A stretch of DNA of 64,000 nucleotides from Actinomycetes bacterium (GTDB lineage: Bacteria; Actinomycetota; Actinomycetes; Mycobacteriales; Mycobacteriaceae): positions 1 through 64,000 of the forward strand of contig JAEYMI010000034.1 of the NCBI GenBank assembly GCA_023461275.1, read 5' to 3'. Positions 25,592 through 33,454 of the stretch are shown piece by piece (position 1 is the stretch's first letter; each line of letters begins with the position of its first letter). The position numbers and the translations under genes were made by a program. The notes under the pieces are model-generated. The model worked only from the letters and a program-made list of their open reading frames with translations. It was not told where the DNA came from and did no database searches.

Positions 25592-26854
25592 GTGAACTCG
25601 CTGCCCGACGCCGGATCGGTATCGAGTTGGCAGGGTTGGGATCGGGGAGCGCGTGAGTACTCCCGTATCACCGTGGCCCTGTTCGCTGCGGGATTCGCGA
25701 CCTTCGCGCAGATCTTCGACGCCCAGGCGGTGCTTCCGGCGGTGAGCCGCGACCTGGGCGTGGGTGCGGCCGCCGCTGCAACCACGGTGACGGCTTCGAC
25801 CCTCGGGGTCGCGGTATCGGTCCTGCCGTGGGCGGCAGTGGCCGACCGCATCGGCCGGACACGCGCGATGACGATCAGCCTGCTGGCCGCGACCGTCATC
25901 GCGTTGATCGTCCCGTTTCTGCCCGGTTTCGGGCTCGTCATCGCCGGGCGTGCTGCTCTCGGCCTAACACTGGGTGCGGTCCCCGCCGTCGCGATGGCCT
26001 ATCTCGCCGAGGAACTCGTCGCCCAGCGAGTAGCCATTGCGGCGGGAATCTTTGTCGCGGGCAACACCTTCGGTGGCATCTGCGGGCGCTTGATCGCCGG
26101 CCCGATGTCGGAGGCGATCGGTTGGCGGCCGGCGATGTTCACTGTCGCCATCATCTCCGCGGTGATGACGGCGATGTTCGTCACGCTCATTCCTCAGCCG
26201 CGAGGCTTTCACGCCGACGGCCCGTCGGAGTACTCGCTGAGAACGCGCATCCTGTTCCAGCTGCGCGACCCACTCATGCTTGGCCTCTACGCCCAGGGCT
26301 TCCTGCTGATGGGTGCGTTCGGGGCGGTCTACAACTTCTTCGGCTACCGACTTCAGTTGCCGCCGTACTCTATTCCGGCGTCGCTCGTCGGATTCCTGTT
26401 CGGGGTCTACCTGTTCGGCACGGCGGCCAGCCGGTACTCCGGCGCATTGGTGACGCGGTTCGGTGCCCGCACGGTGATCGTTGCCGGAACCGTCGCGATG
26501 TTGGTGGGCCTCGCGGTGATGCTCACCCCGTCACTCATCGGCGTGATCGGCGGGCTGATCGTTTTCACCATGGGCTGCTTCACCGCGCACCCAACCGCCA
26601 GCGGGCAGAGCGGAATCCGTGCACAGATCGGTCGTGCGCAGGCCACCGCGCTTTATCAGCTCGCCTGGCTCAGCGGTACCGCGATCATGGGGCTACTCGC
26701 CGGCGTCGCCTACGACGCGGCCGGTTGGCCGGCCACCGTGGCCGGTGCCGCCGCGATGTGCGTGCTCGCCATCGTCGCCGCGCTCACCCTGCTGGATCGC
26801 GCGGACCATGTCCCTGATGCTGCTGTGCGGCAAGGCGATAACGGCCACCGATAA
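25592..26854 (+). CDS. MFS transporter (YnfM-like)
   Basis: A 420-residue transporter with 12 predicted membrane segments. The loop between segments 2 and 3 has AVADRIGRTRAM (the MFS DRxGRR motif), and segment 1 has FAQIFDAQAVLP, typical of YnfM/arabinose-efflux-like members. GTG at 25592 lies just after the esterase. The last 54 codons overlap the convergent DoxX gene. Substrate unknown. Confidence 0.85.
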   Translation: MNSLPDAGSVSSWQGWDRGAREYSRITVALFAAGFATFAQIFDAQAVLPAVSRDLGVGAAAAATTVTASTLGVAVSVLPWAAVADRIGRTRAMTISLLAATVIALIVPFLPGFGLVIAGRAALGLTLGAVPAVAMAYLAEELVAQRVAIAAGIFVAGNTFGGICGRLIAGPMSEAIGWRPAMFTVAIISAVMTAMFVTLIPQPRGFHADGPSEYSLRTRILFQLRDPLMLGLYAQGFLLMGAFGAVYNFFGYRLQLPPYSIPASLVGFLFGVYLFGTAASRYSGALVTRFGARTVIVAGTVAMLVGLAVMLTPSLIGVIGGLIVFTMGCFTAHPTASGQSGIRAQIGRAQATALYQLAWLSGTAIMGLLAGVAYDAAGWPATVAGAAAMCVLAIVAALTLLDRADHVPDAAVRQGDNGHR

Positions 26855-27247
26855 CAGCATCATGATCGGGTACTGGGTGATGAGTTGATCGGCGAACCAG
26901 TAGCTGCAGAGCTGTATGACAGATACCAGGGCCACGGGCACGGTGAGGAACCCGACGATGAGAAGAACGCCGAGCGTCACTTCGAGCAGTGGCACCGCGA
27001 ACCCGAACAAGGTGGGTGACCCGGCGAGGATGTCGCCGGTGAACCAGCGATAGAAGCCCGGGACGCGCGGATTCTGTGCGGCGCTCTGGGTCACCAGCAG
27101 GATGTCGGACTTGCCGAATCCCGCACGGTACTTGACGATTCCCTCGTGCATCCAGAGGACTCCGAGCGCCACTCGGGCGAGGACGGCAACGATGACCGCT
27201 GCCGTCCGCACCGCGAGCGGGCCGACGGATGTCTGTATGCCGGTCAC
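26693..27247 (-). CDS. DoxX-family membrane protein
   Basis: A 184-residue protein with four hydrophobic segments (about 16-33, 76-97, 99-118 and 127-144) and the DoxX-like ARVALGVLWMHEGIVK near the N-terminus. DoxX/DoxD proteins are small quinone-interacting membrane proteins. GTG at 27247 overlaps the TGA of the DM13 lipoprotein gene, so they form a coupled operon. The C-terminal 53 residues are encoded opposite the end of the MFS gene; after residue 145 they become low-complexity and charged (G, H, R, D), suggesting the reading frame ran on past an older stop. Confidence 0.75.
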   Translation of the reverse strand: MTGIQTSVGPLAVRTAAVIVAVLARVALGVLWMHEGIVKYRAGFGKSDILLVTQSAAQNPRVPGFYRWFTGDILAGSPTLFGFAVPLLEVTLGVLLIVGFLTVPVALVSVIQLCSYWFADQLITQYPIMMLLSVAVIALPHSSIRDMVRAIQQGERGDDGEHAHRGGTGHGGRPTGRVVGDAGE

Positions 27248-27726
27248 TTCGTCAACGCGGCCGCGCCGAACACAGCCTTGGCTTTGTCGCAGTGCACGAC
27301 GACGTCGGTGAAGGTCGAGGTGTCCGTCCCGCTGGGGATGGTGAACGTCTGCTGCGCGGTGTCCGCCGCCACCGAACCGAGCTCAACCCCGGCCGATACA
27401 TCCGACTCCGACGTGCCCTCTGCCAGATACAGGTGAAGGTCGGGGCCCTTGTCGGACGAGAAGCCGGTCAGCGTGACGGTCTGGCCCGACACCGTCGCTT
27501 TGCCTGCCACCGACTTCCCGTTCGCTCCGGCGAACGTGCCGGACACCGGGGACACGGGCATCGGCGACATGGAGATCGGGGACATGGGCATCGCCGCAGC
27601 GCTCGGCATGGCGGCTGTGCTCGGTGTAGCGGTCGGTGAGCCAGCGGAGCTGTCACTACATCCGGCGACTGCTGCGGTCAGGGCGATCGCGGCCAGTCCG
27701 CCGGCGAGAAATGTCTTGGTACGCAT
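27244..27726 (-). CDS. DM13-domain lipoprotein
   Basis: A 160-residue exported lipoprotein. The signal peptide ends in a lipobox (TAAVAGC, Cys22), followed by a Met/Pro/Ser-rich linker with repeated MP-MSP units (about 38-62). A DM13 domain follows (about 65-160, with GTFAGANGKSVAGKATV, GPDLHLYLAEG and VVVHCDKAKAVFG). DM13 domains carry a conserved cysteine and are thought to act in redox reactions outside the cell. The Met-rich linker could bind copper, but that is conjecture. It is co-transcribed with DoxX and divergent from a two-component system. Confidence 0.82.
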   Translation of the reverse strand: MRTKTFLAGGLAAIALTAAVAGCSDSSAGSPTATPSTAAMPSAAAMPMSPISMSPMPVSPVSGTFAGANGKSVAGKATVSGQTVTLTGFSSDKGPDLHLYLAEGTSESDVSAGVELGSVAADTAQQTFTIPSGTDTSTFTDVVVHCDKAKAVFGAAALTK

Positions 27727-27796
27727 GAGATATCCTGTCGTCGTGACTTGGTGGTCGTGCCGGAAGGGCACGTGGACCAGTGAAGCAACGGCGACA

Positions 27797-27845
27797 ACGG
27801 ATTCCGTCGAATATGTCAGGTCGGTAATCGGATATGACGGTTCCG
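27797..27845. promoter_or_regulatory. Inverted repeats in the DM13/two-component divergent region
   Basis: An imperfect large inverted repeat pairs CGGATTCCGTCGAATATG (27798-27815) with CGGATATGACGGTTCCG (27829-27845). The left arm itself holds the perfect palindrome ACGGA-T-TCCGT. The region lies between the divergent lipoprotein and response-regulator genes and is a plausible OmpR-type operator for both. Confidence 0.35.
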
Positions 27846-27899
27846 TAAGAGTTCGATAGTCGGGCGTGTGCTCGGTGTTGACCGGATACGCTCGTCTGC

Positions 27900-28589
27900 A
27901 TGCAGGCAGGTGCCCGGGTGATGGTGGTGGAAGACGATGCCGCGGTGCGGACCGTCGTCGCCGATCATCTGCGCGCCGCCGGATGCGACGTGGCACAGCA
28001 CGCCGATGGTGCCGCGGCGTGGGACGCCATCGCTCGACAGATGCCCGAGTTACTGATCCTCGACCGGATGGTGCCCGGGATCGACGGTGATGAACTCTGC
28101 CGCCGTATCCGGGCGGTATCGAATGTGCCGATCATCATGCTCACGGCCATGGATGGGTTCGATCGTCGGATCGAGGGACTGGAGTTTGGTGCCGACGACT
28201 ACCTCACAAAACCGTTCTCGCTGCGCGAACTACATCTACGCGTCAACGCGCAACTGCGTCGGACCACTGCGACGGCAGCTCCACTGGCTTTCACCGCAGG
28301 GGGTTTCCGGGTGGACCCAGCACATCGACGCGTGTGGGTCGACGGAAACGAAATACCGCTCACAACAAGAGAATACGAATTGATGCTCTTCTTGGTCCGC
28401 AACGCCGGACGAGTGGTCAGTCGTGAAGAGATCCTCCGTGAGGTGTGGCAGTGGGCCTTCGGTGATGCCTCGACGGTGACCGTTCACGTGCGGCGCCTCC
28501 GCGAGAAGATCGAACCCGATCCGCGATCGCCACGCTATCTGCACACCGAATGGGGCGCTGGATACCGCTTCACCACACAGGGCGAATAG
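27900..28589 (+). CDS. OmpR/PhoB-family response regulator
   Basis: A 229-residue response regulator. The receiver domain (1-120) has the acidic pocket EDD (11-13), phospho-acceptor Asp55 (LILDRM) and Lys104 (TKPF). The C-terminal winged helix (about 130-225) has the OmpR signature LTTREYELMLFLVRNAGRVV and the end WGAGYRF. It overlaps the kinase gene start by one base (TAGTG). Divergent neighbours encode an exported DM13 lipoprotein and DoxX, which are the obvious candidate targets. Confidence 0.92.
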   Translation: MQAGARVMVVEDDAAVRTVVADHLRAAGCDVAQHADGAAAWDAIARQMPELLILDRMVPGIDGDELCRRIRAVSNVPIIMLTAMDGFDRRIEGLEFGADDYLTKPFSLRELHLRVNAQLRRTTATAAPLAFTAGGFRVDPAHRRVWVDGNEIPLTTREYELMLFLVRNAGRVVSREEILREVWQWAFGDASTVTVHVRRLREKIEPDPRSPRYLHTEWGAGYRFTTQGE

Positions 28590-29740
28590 TGCTGTCCGTC
28601 AACGCGATTGTTCAGATCGTGGCCACCACCCTGGTGGCCACCGCGTCGGTTACCGGCCTGGCGATGCTCGCGTTGAGGATGATTCCGGGAGGAGGGATCG
28701 CCCGTCGACTCGGCGTCGTACTCGCCGGCCTGTCGCTGTCGATCGTCGTATCAACCATTGCTGTCGCCGCCGAAATGTATCTGTCGCAGCACGATCTACT
28801 CGTACTGGTGTGGGTCATCGGGATCTCGACGGTGATGAGCTTGGTCGCCGCGTGGAGTGTGACCGGGCGCAGTGTGCGCGCCTCGGTCTCTGCGGTCATC
28901 GCCGACGCCCGTCGAGTGGGGGAGGGCGACGTGGTCACCGCGACATCCACCGGTTGGCGTGAATTCGACTCGGTATCAACCGAACTCGCCGAGACATCAC
29001 AGCGGCTCGCCGAGGCGCGCGTCCGGATCGCTGAGCTCGACGCCGCGCGTCGTCAGTTCTTTGCGTGGATCTCGCACGATCTGCGTACCCCGCTGGCCGG
29101 AATGAGCGCGATGGCCGAGGCGCTTGACGAAGGCACGGCGCGGGATCCGGACCACTACATTCGAACCATTCGATCGAAGGTCGACACGATCGACCACATG
29201 GTGAGTGATCTGTTCGAACTATCCACTCTGCAAACGGGATCGGTGACGTTGCGGCCCGAGATGGTGGTGCTGCTCGACCTCGTCAGCGATGCGGTCGCCG
29301 ATGTCACCGCGGCCGCGGCCGAGCGCGGCATCGCCCTCGTCGACGACGGTATCGACGGTCATATCGTCTGGGCTGATCCGCGCGAATTGACCCGTGCCAT
29401 CGGCAACCTGCTCAGCAACAGCGTTCGCTACGCGCCCAGTAACAGCACCATCACCATCCGCGCGGTCACCGAGGACGACGCTCATCTGGTGCTCAGCGTG
29501 ATCGATCAGGGCGAGGGCGTGTCGTCGGAGAATCTTGGGCGAATCTTCGACGTCGGATGGCGGGCGGACACCACACGATCCCACGATGCCGGATCGCATA
29601 GTTCATCGCGCGCCGGCGCCGGACTCGGGCTGGCGATCGTGCGAGGCATCATCGAAGCCCACGGCGGCAGCGTCCGAGCTTCGAACAGTCCTGCCGGGTT
29701 TCAACTCGACCTACTGCTGCCGACGGTGGCTGCGGGATGA
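28589..29740 (+). CDS. Sensor histidine kinase
   Basis: A 383-residue membrane kinase with two membrane segments (about 6-30 and 41-85 as a hairpin of hydrophobic stretches) and almost no extracytoplasmic sensor loop. A HAMP-like linker leads to a HisKA domain with phospho-acceptor His163 (ISHDLRTPLAGM). The HATPase domain has N-box NLLSNSVRYAP and G-boxes DQGEGV and GAGLGLAIV. The lack of a large sensor domain suggests it senses the membrane or partner proteins. It pairs with the preceding regulator. Its stop codon abuts the stop of the convergent MFS gene with no spacer. Confidence 0.9.
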   Translation: MLSVNAIVQIVATTLVATASVTGLAMLALRMIPGGGIARRLGVVLAGLSLSIVVSTIAVAAEMYLSQHDLLVLVWVIGISTVMSLVAAWSVTGRSVRASVSAVIADARRVGEGDVVTATSTGWREFDSVSTELAETSQRLAEARVRIAELDAARRQFFAWISHDLRTPLAGMSAMAEALDEGTARDPDHYIRTIRSKVDTIDHMVSDLFELSTLQTGSVTLRPEMVVLLDLVSDAVADVTAAAAERGIALVDDGIDGHIVWADPRELTRAIGNLLSNSVRYAPSNSTITIRAVTEDDAHLVLSVIDQGEGVSSENLGRIFDVGWRADTTRSHDAGSHSSSRAGAGLGLAIVRGIIEAHGGSVRASNSPAGFQLDLLLPTVAAG

Positions 29741-31018
29741 TCAACGGGATTCGGCCGTGAGTGGCTGGTCCGACCCGAACGGACTGCGATGGCGATCAAT
29801 CCGTCGATTCTCGCGAATGGCCATGAAGGCACCCAGAATCCAGAGCGGGAACTGGATCATCATCGCCCACCGAAACGACGACAGGTCGTAGGCGCCTCCG
29901 GGTGGCGAGGTCACCTGCAGGATCAATCCGATGCCGAACACCACGATCACGGTCGCGAGAAATCCGGCGCCGTTGACGATCCCGGTGGCGGTGCTGAGCT
30001 GGTCGGCCGGGTTGTGATCGCGGGCGATGTCGAAGGAGACCACCGACGCCGGACCGCCGACGCAGATGACGGCGGCGAGCACCACCAGCAGCCAGGTGGG
30101 TGCCGCGCCGGGCAGCGCGATCACCACGCCCCATGTGATTGCCTGCGCGGCAACCACACTGAGCACGATAATGATCCGGCGCTGGGCGAACCTCGCCGAC
30201 AACGCACCGACCACCGGCCCGGCGACGAGCCCGAATGCCACCAAGACGGTCAGAATCGCCTTCGCCGCGGCGTCCGACAGCCCCTCGGCCCTGACCAGGA
30301 ATGGATAACCCCACAACACACCGAACGCATTCGCCGCGAACGGGCAGGTGAAGTGTGCCCAGAACGCTAATCGGGTGCCCGGATTCGCCCACGCCACACG
30401 GACCCGGCGTCGAAGGTCATTGCCGGCGCCGGACTGATGACCGTCGTCGGACATCACCACCCACGTGAGGATCGTCAGCAGCGCAGTGGTCGCGGCCAGC
30501 CCGAGGAATCCCGGTGACCAGCCGACCGCGCGAACGAAGATGGCGAACGGAATCACGCTGATGATCTGCCCGAACTGGCCGAGCAGCCCGGTGACCTGGA
30601 CCACCACGGGTGCGATGCGTCGCGGGAATCGAAGGCCGATGACACGCAGGATGCTCGGGAACACCGTCGCATCGCCGGCACCGAGGAACACTCGGGCACC
30701 GATGGCCAACCACGCCGACGGCGCGACCGCGAGCGCCACCTGCGACACCGCCATCAACACGATGCCGACGCTGAGGACACGCCGGGTGCCCCATCGGTCC
30801 AGGGCCAGGCCCACCGGGATCTGCGCGACGCCGTACACCGCCAGCTGCAGCACGGCGAACAACGACAGGGTCGCCGGATCCAGCGAGAAATGCTGTGCCG
30901 CATCGATGCCGAGGGCCGACAAGGACGTGCGGTTCGCGATCGCCACCACATACGCGGCGGCTCCAACGAACCACATACCGGCAAGCGTCGCCACCGATGT
31001 TGTTGGGCGTGAGGGCAT
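29741..31018 (-). CDS. MFS transporter
   Basis: A 425-residue transporter with about 12 membrane segments. The 2-3 loop has LALDRWGTRRVLSVG, and segment 1 begins MWFVGAAAYVVAIANRTSLS, resembling nitrate/sugar-phosphate-type and general MFS antiporters. The second half carries LSARFAQRRIIIVL. No neighbour suggests a substrate. It converges on the histidine kinase with zero spacing and lies downstream of no other minus-strand gene within 110 nt, so it likely has its own promoter in 31019-31129. Confidence 0.85.
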   Translation of the reverse strand: MPSRPTTSVATLAGMWFVGAAAYVVAIANRTSLSALGIDAAQHFSLDPATLSLFAVLQLAVYGVAQIPVGLALDRWGTRRVLSVGIVLMAVSQVALAVAPSAWLAIGARVFLGAGDATVFPSILRVIGLRFPRRIAPVVVQVTGLLGQFGQIISVIPFAIFVRAVGWSPGFLGLAATTALLTILTWVVMSDDGHQSGAGNDLRRRVRVAWANPGTRLAFWAHFTCPFAANAFGVLWGYPFLVRAEGLSDAAAKAILTVLVAFGLVAGPVVGALSARFAQRRIIIVLSVVAAQAITWGVVIALPGAAPTWLLVVLAAVICVGGPASVVSFDIARDHNPADQLSTATGIVNGAGFLATVIVVFGIGLILQVTSPPGGAYDLSSFRWAMMIQFPLWILGAFMAIRENRRIDRHRSPFGSDQPLTAESR

Positions 31019-31129
31019 GAGTGCGTTCCGGCGTTCGACAGGCGAGCCGTCATCGACGGTCAGGGACGCGCTCGACCGTACCGGTACTCTCCTGTCTGTC
31101 GCGACCCGGACTCTCAGGAAGGTGCGGCG

Positions 31130-31924
31130 TCAGGAACGCTCATACGGAATCTTCTCGCCGGCAGTGACCTCGAACGGCAGACGGTTGCCGGCCGGTGGGA
31201 GCGGGCAGGTGGCGAAGTCGATGAACGCGCACGGCAGGTTGACCGCACGATTGAAGTCGAGTTCGACGGTGCCGCCGGAGCGGAGGATCTCGTCGTCGGC
31301 GTCGATCGCGAGGCTGCGGTTGGCCGCGTAGGTGCTCACCCCCGACGTCTCATCGGTGAACAAGACGCTCAGGCCACCGGACTTGCCGTTGAATGCCACC
31401 AGCTGGTGCTGCTGACCGTCACGTTCGAGGGTCAGGACACCGGGGGAGACGTACACGTGCGCGAGCCCCTCGGCCACCGCCCCGACGGTGACCGGCCGCG
31501 GCTCGGCATAAGGTTCGAATCGTGCGGTCAGCACCCATGCCGGGTCGGCCGGAAACGCGGGCACCCCACGGAAATCGCGGACTGTGGGGGCTGCTTCGTC
31601 GTGCACGCGGATCAGGTATCCGTCGCCTCGGTGAGCGATCTCGACCTGCACACCGTCAACGTCGACGACCTCTCCGGCAGCGGTCGCACCCAACGCGAAA
31701 TCACGGTCGGTGAAGTTCTCGCCCTCACCGGCGCGCAGGTGCGCGACGGCACCGTCGAACCACCAGGTGCCGGGGATCCCGTCGAAGCGATGTGGCTCGG
31801 TGTCGAGCCATTCCAGCCGGGTGATCGAGAGCCATCCCAGTGGCGCCGCGAGCGCTTGTTCGCGTTCGGTGTGCCACACATTCCATGCCTTGACGAAGTC
31901 GTGCTCGGTGAGAGTGTTGGTCAT
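31130..31924 (-). CDS. DUF1684 family protein
   Basis: A 264-residue soluble protein with the DUF1684 pattern: an opening PLGWLSITRLEWLD, the central TVRDFRGVPAFPADPAWVLTARFEPY, and the C-terminal VELDFNRAVNLPCAFIDFATCPLPPAGNRL with its conserved Asn, Pro and Cys residues. The family is widespread in actinobacteria and has no established biochemical function. No signal peptide or membrane segment is seen. It lies 120 nt downstream of the aldehyde dehydrogenase gene on the same strand. Confidence 0.85.
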   Translation of the reverse strand: MTNTLTEHDFVKAWNVWHTEREQALAAPLGWLSITRLEWLDTEPHRFDGIPGTWWFDGAVAHLRAGEGENFTDRDFALGATAAGEVVDVDGVQVEIAHRGDGYLIRVHDEAAPTVRDFRGVPAFPADPAWVLTARFEPYAEPRPVTVGAVAEGLAHVYVSPGVLTLERDGQQHQLVAFNGKSGGLSVLFTDETSGVSTYAANRSLAIDADDEILRSGGTVELDFNRAVNLPCAFIDFATCPLPPAGNRLPFEVTAGEKIPYERS

Positions 31925-32044
31925 CTCAAGTCCTCACTGACGGAGTTGCATCGATATTTCATCGAACGTCGGACTCAAGTGCCCTATGCCGTTTCGGTCA
32001 CGACGATTCGAACGCCCCGGTGGGTGTCGACGCCGGGCGCGCAT

Positions 32045-33418
32045 TCAGCCGATCCATACCGTCTTGACGTTGCAGAACTCGCGGATGCCGTGCTGGGTGA
32101 GTTCACGTCCGTAGCCCGAGCGCTTCACGCCGCCGAATCCGAGTTCCGGGTACGAGGTGGTCATGCCGTTGATGAAGACCTGCCCGGACTCGATGGCGTC
32201 GATGAACCGGTCCTGTTCATCGGGGTCGGTGGTCCAGGCATTGCCGCCGAGGCCGAATGGGGTGTCGTTGGCGATGGTGATCGCCTGCTCGATGCCGTCG
32301 ACGCGATACAACGTGGCCACCGGGCCGAACGCCTCGGCAGAGTACAGGTCCATGTCGGCGGTCACCCCGGCGATCACCGTCGGCTCGTAGAACCACCCGT
32401 TGCGATCAACCCGCTGGCCACCGATGAGGACCTTCGCGCCCTTCGACACCGCGTCGTCGACGAGCTGCTCGAGGTCGTCGCGGCCCTGTTCGGTGGCCAG
32501 CGGGCCGACGTCGGTTTTGTCATCGGTCGGATCGCCGACGACGAGCGCGCGGAACCCGTCGACGAAGGCATCGACGAACTCGTCGTAGACGTCGGCGTGC
32601 ACGATGAACCGTTTTGCCGCGATACAGGATTGGCCGTTGTTCTGCACTCGCGCGGTGACCGCCGTCGACGCAGCCTTGGTGATGTCGGCGCTGGGCATCA
32701 CGATGAAGGGGTCGCTGCCGCCGAGCTCGAGGACGGTGTGTTTGACCTCGTCACCGGCGACGGCAGCGACGGCACGCCCGGCCGGTTCGCTGCCGGTGAG
32801 GGTGGCGGCCTGCACGCGCGGATCACGCAGAATTCCCTCGATCATGTCCGAACCGATCAGCAGGGTCTGCAAACATCCTTCCGGAAAGCCGGCGCGACGC
32901 AAGACGTCGTCGATATAGAGCGCGGACTGCGGGACGTTCGACGCGTGCTTGAGTATGCCGACGTTGCCGGCCATCAGCGCGGGCGCGATGAACCGGACCG
33001 CTTGCCACAGCGGGAAGTTCCACGGCATGACCGCCAAGATCACGCCGAGGGGTTGGTAGCGCATGTACGCCTTGCTCGCGCCGACGGCTCCGGCGTCGAC
33101 GATCTCGTCGTCGATCATCGATGCACCGTGCTCGGCGTAGTAACGAAAAGCCTTCGCGCACTTCAATGTTTCGGCCTTGGCCGACTTCAGGGTTTTACCC
33201 ATCTCGAGAGTCATCATCGCGGCGACGTCGTCGGCTTCCGCCTCCAGCAGATCCGCGGTGGCGCGCAACCAGCCGGCGCGCTGCTCGAGGGATGTGGTGC
33301 GGTAGTCGGTGAAACATCGAACGGCGCGACCGAGTGCTTCGTCGACCTGTGCCTCGGTCAAGCTGTCGAATTCGCGGACGATCTGTCCGGTGGTCGGGTT
33401 GGTGGTGGCGATGGCCAT
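32045..33418 (-). CDS. Succinate-semialdehyde dehydrogenase-type aldehyde dehydrogenase
   Basis: A 457-residue NAD(P)+-dependent aldehyde dehydrogenase. The active site has Cys265 (NNGQSCIAAKRF) and general-base Glu231 (LELGGSDPF); the cofactor segment is VMPWNFPLWQA with Lys157 in ILKHASN. The sequence type is that of succinate-semialdehyde dehydrogenases (GabD2-like), which feed GABA-shunt carbon into the TCA cycle, but the exact aldehyde is inferred. ATG at 33418 follows GAAAGG with 9-nt spacing. It is 36 nt downstream of the threonine aldolase gene and may be co-transcribed with it. Confidence 0.9.
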   Translation of the reverse strand: MAIATTNPTTGQIVREFDSLTEAQVDEALGRAVRCFTDYRTTSLEQRAGWLRATADLLEAEADDVAAMMTLEMGKTLKSAKAETLKCAKAFRYYAEHGASMIDDEIVDAGAVGASKAYMRYQPLGVILAVMPWNFPLWQAVRFIAPALMAGNVGILKHASNVPQSALYIDDVLRRAGFPEGCLQTLLIGSDMIEGILRDPRVQAATLTGSEPAGRAVAAVAGDEVKHTVLELGGSDPFIVMPSADITKAASTAVTARVQNNGQSCIAAKRFIVHADVYDEFVDAFVDGFRALVVGDPTDDKTDVGPLATEQGRDDLEQLVDDAVSKGAKVLIGGQRVDRNGWFYEPTVIAGVTADMDLYSAEAFGPVATLYRVDGIEQAITIANDTPFGLGGNAWTTDPDEQDRFIDAIESGQVFINGMTTSYPELGFGGVKRSGYGRELTQHGIREFCNVKTVWIG

Positions 33419-33454
33419 GTCGGGGAACCTTTCACATGGGGTGCCCCACCATGC

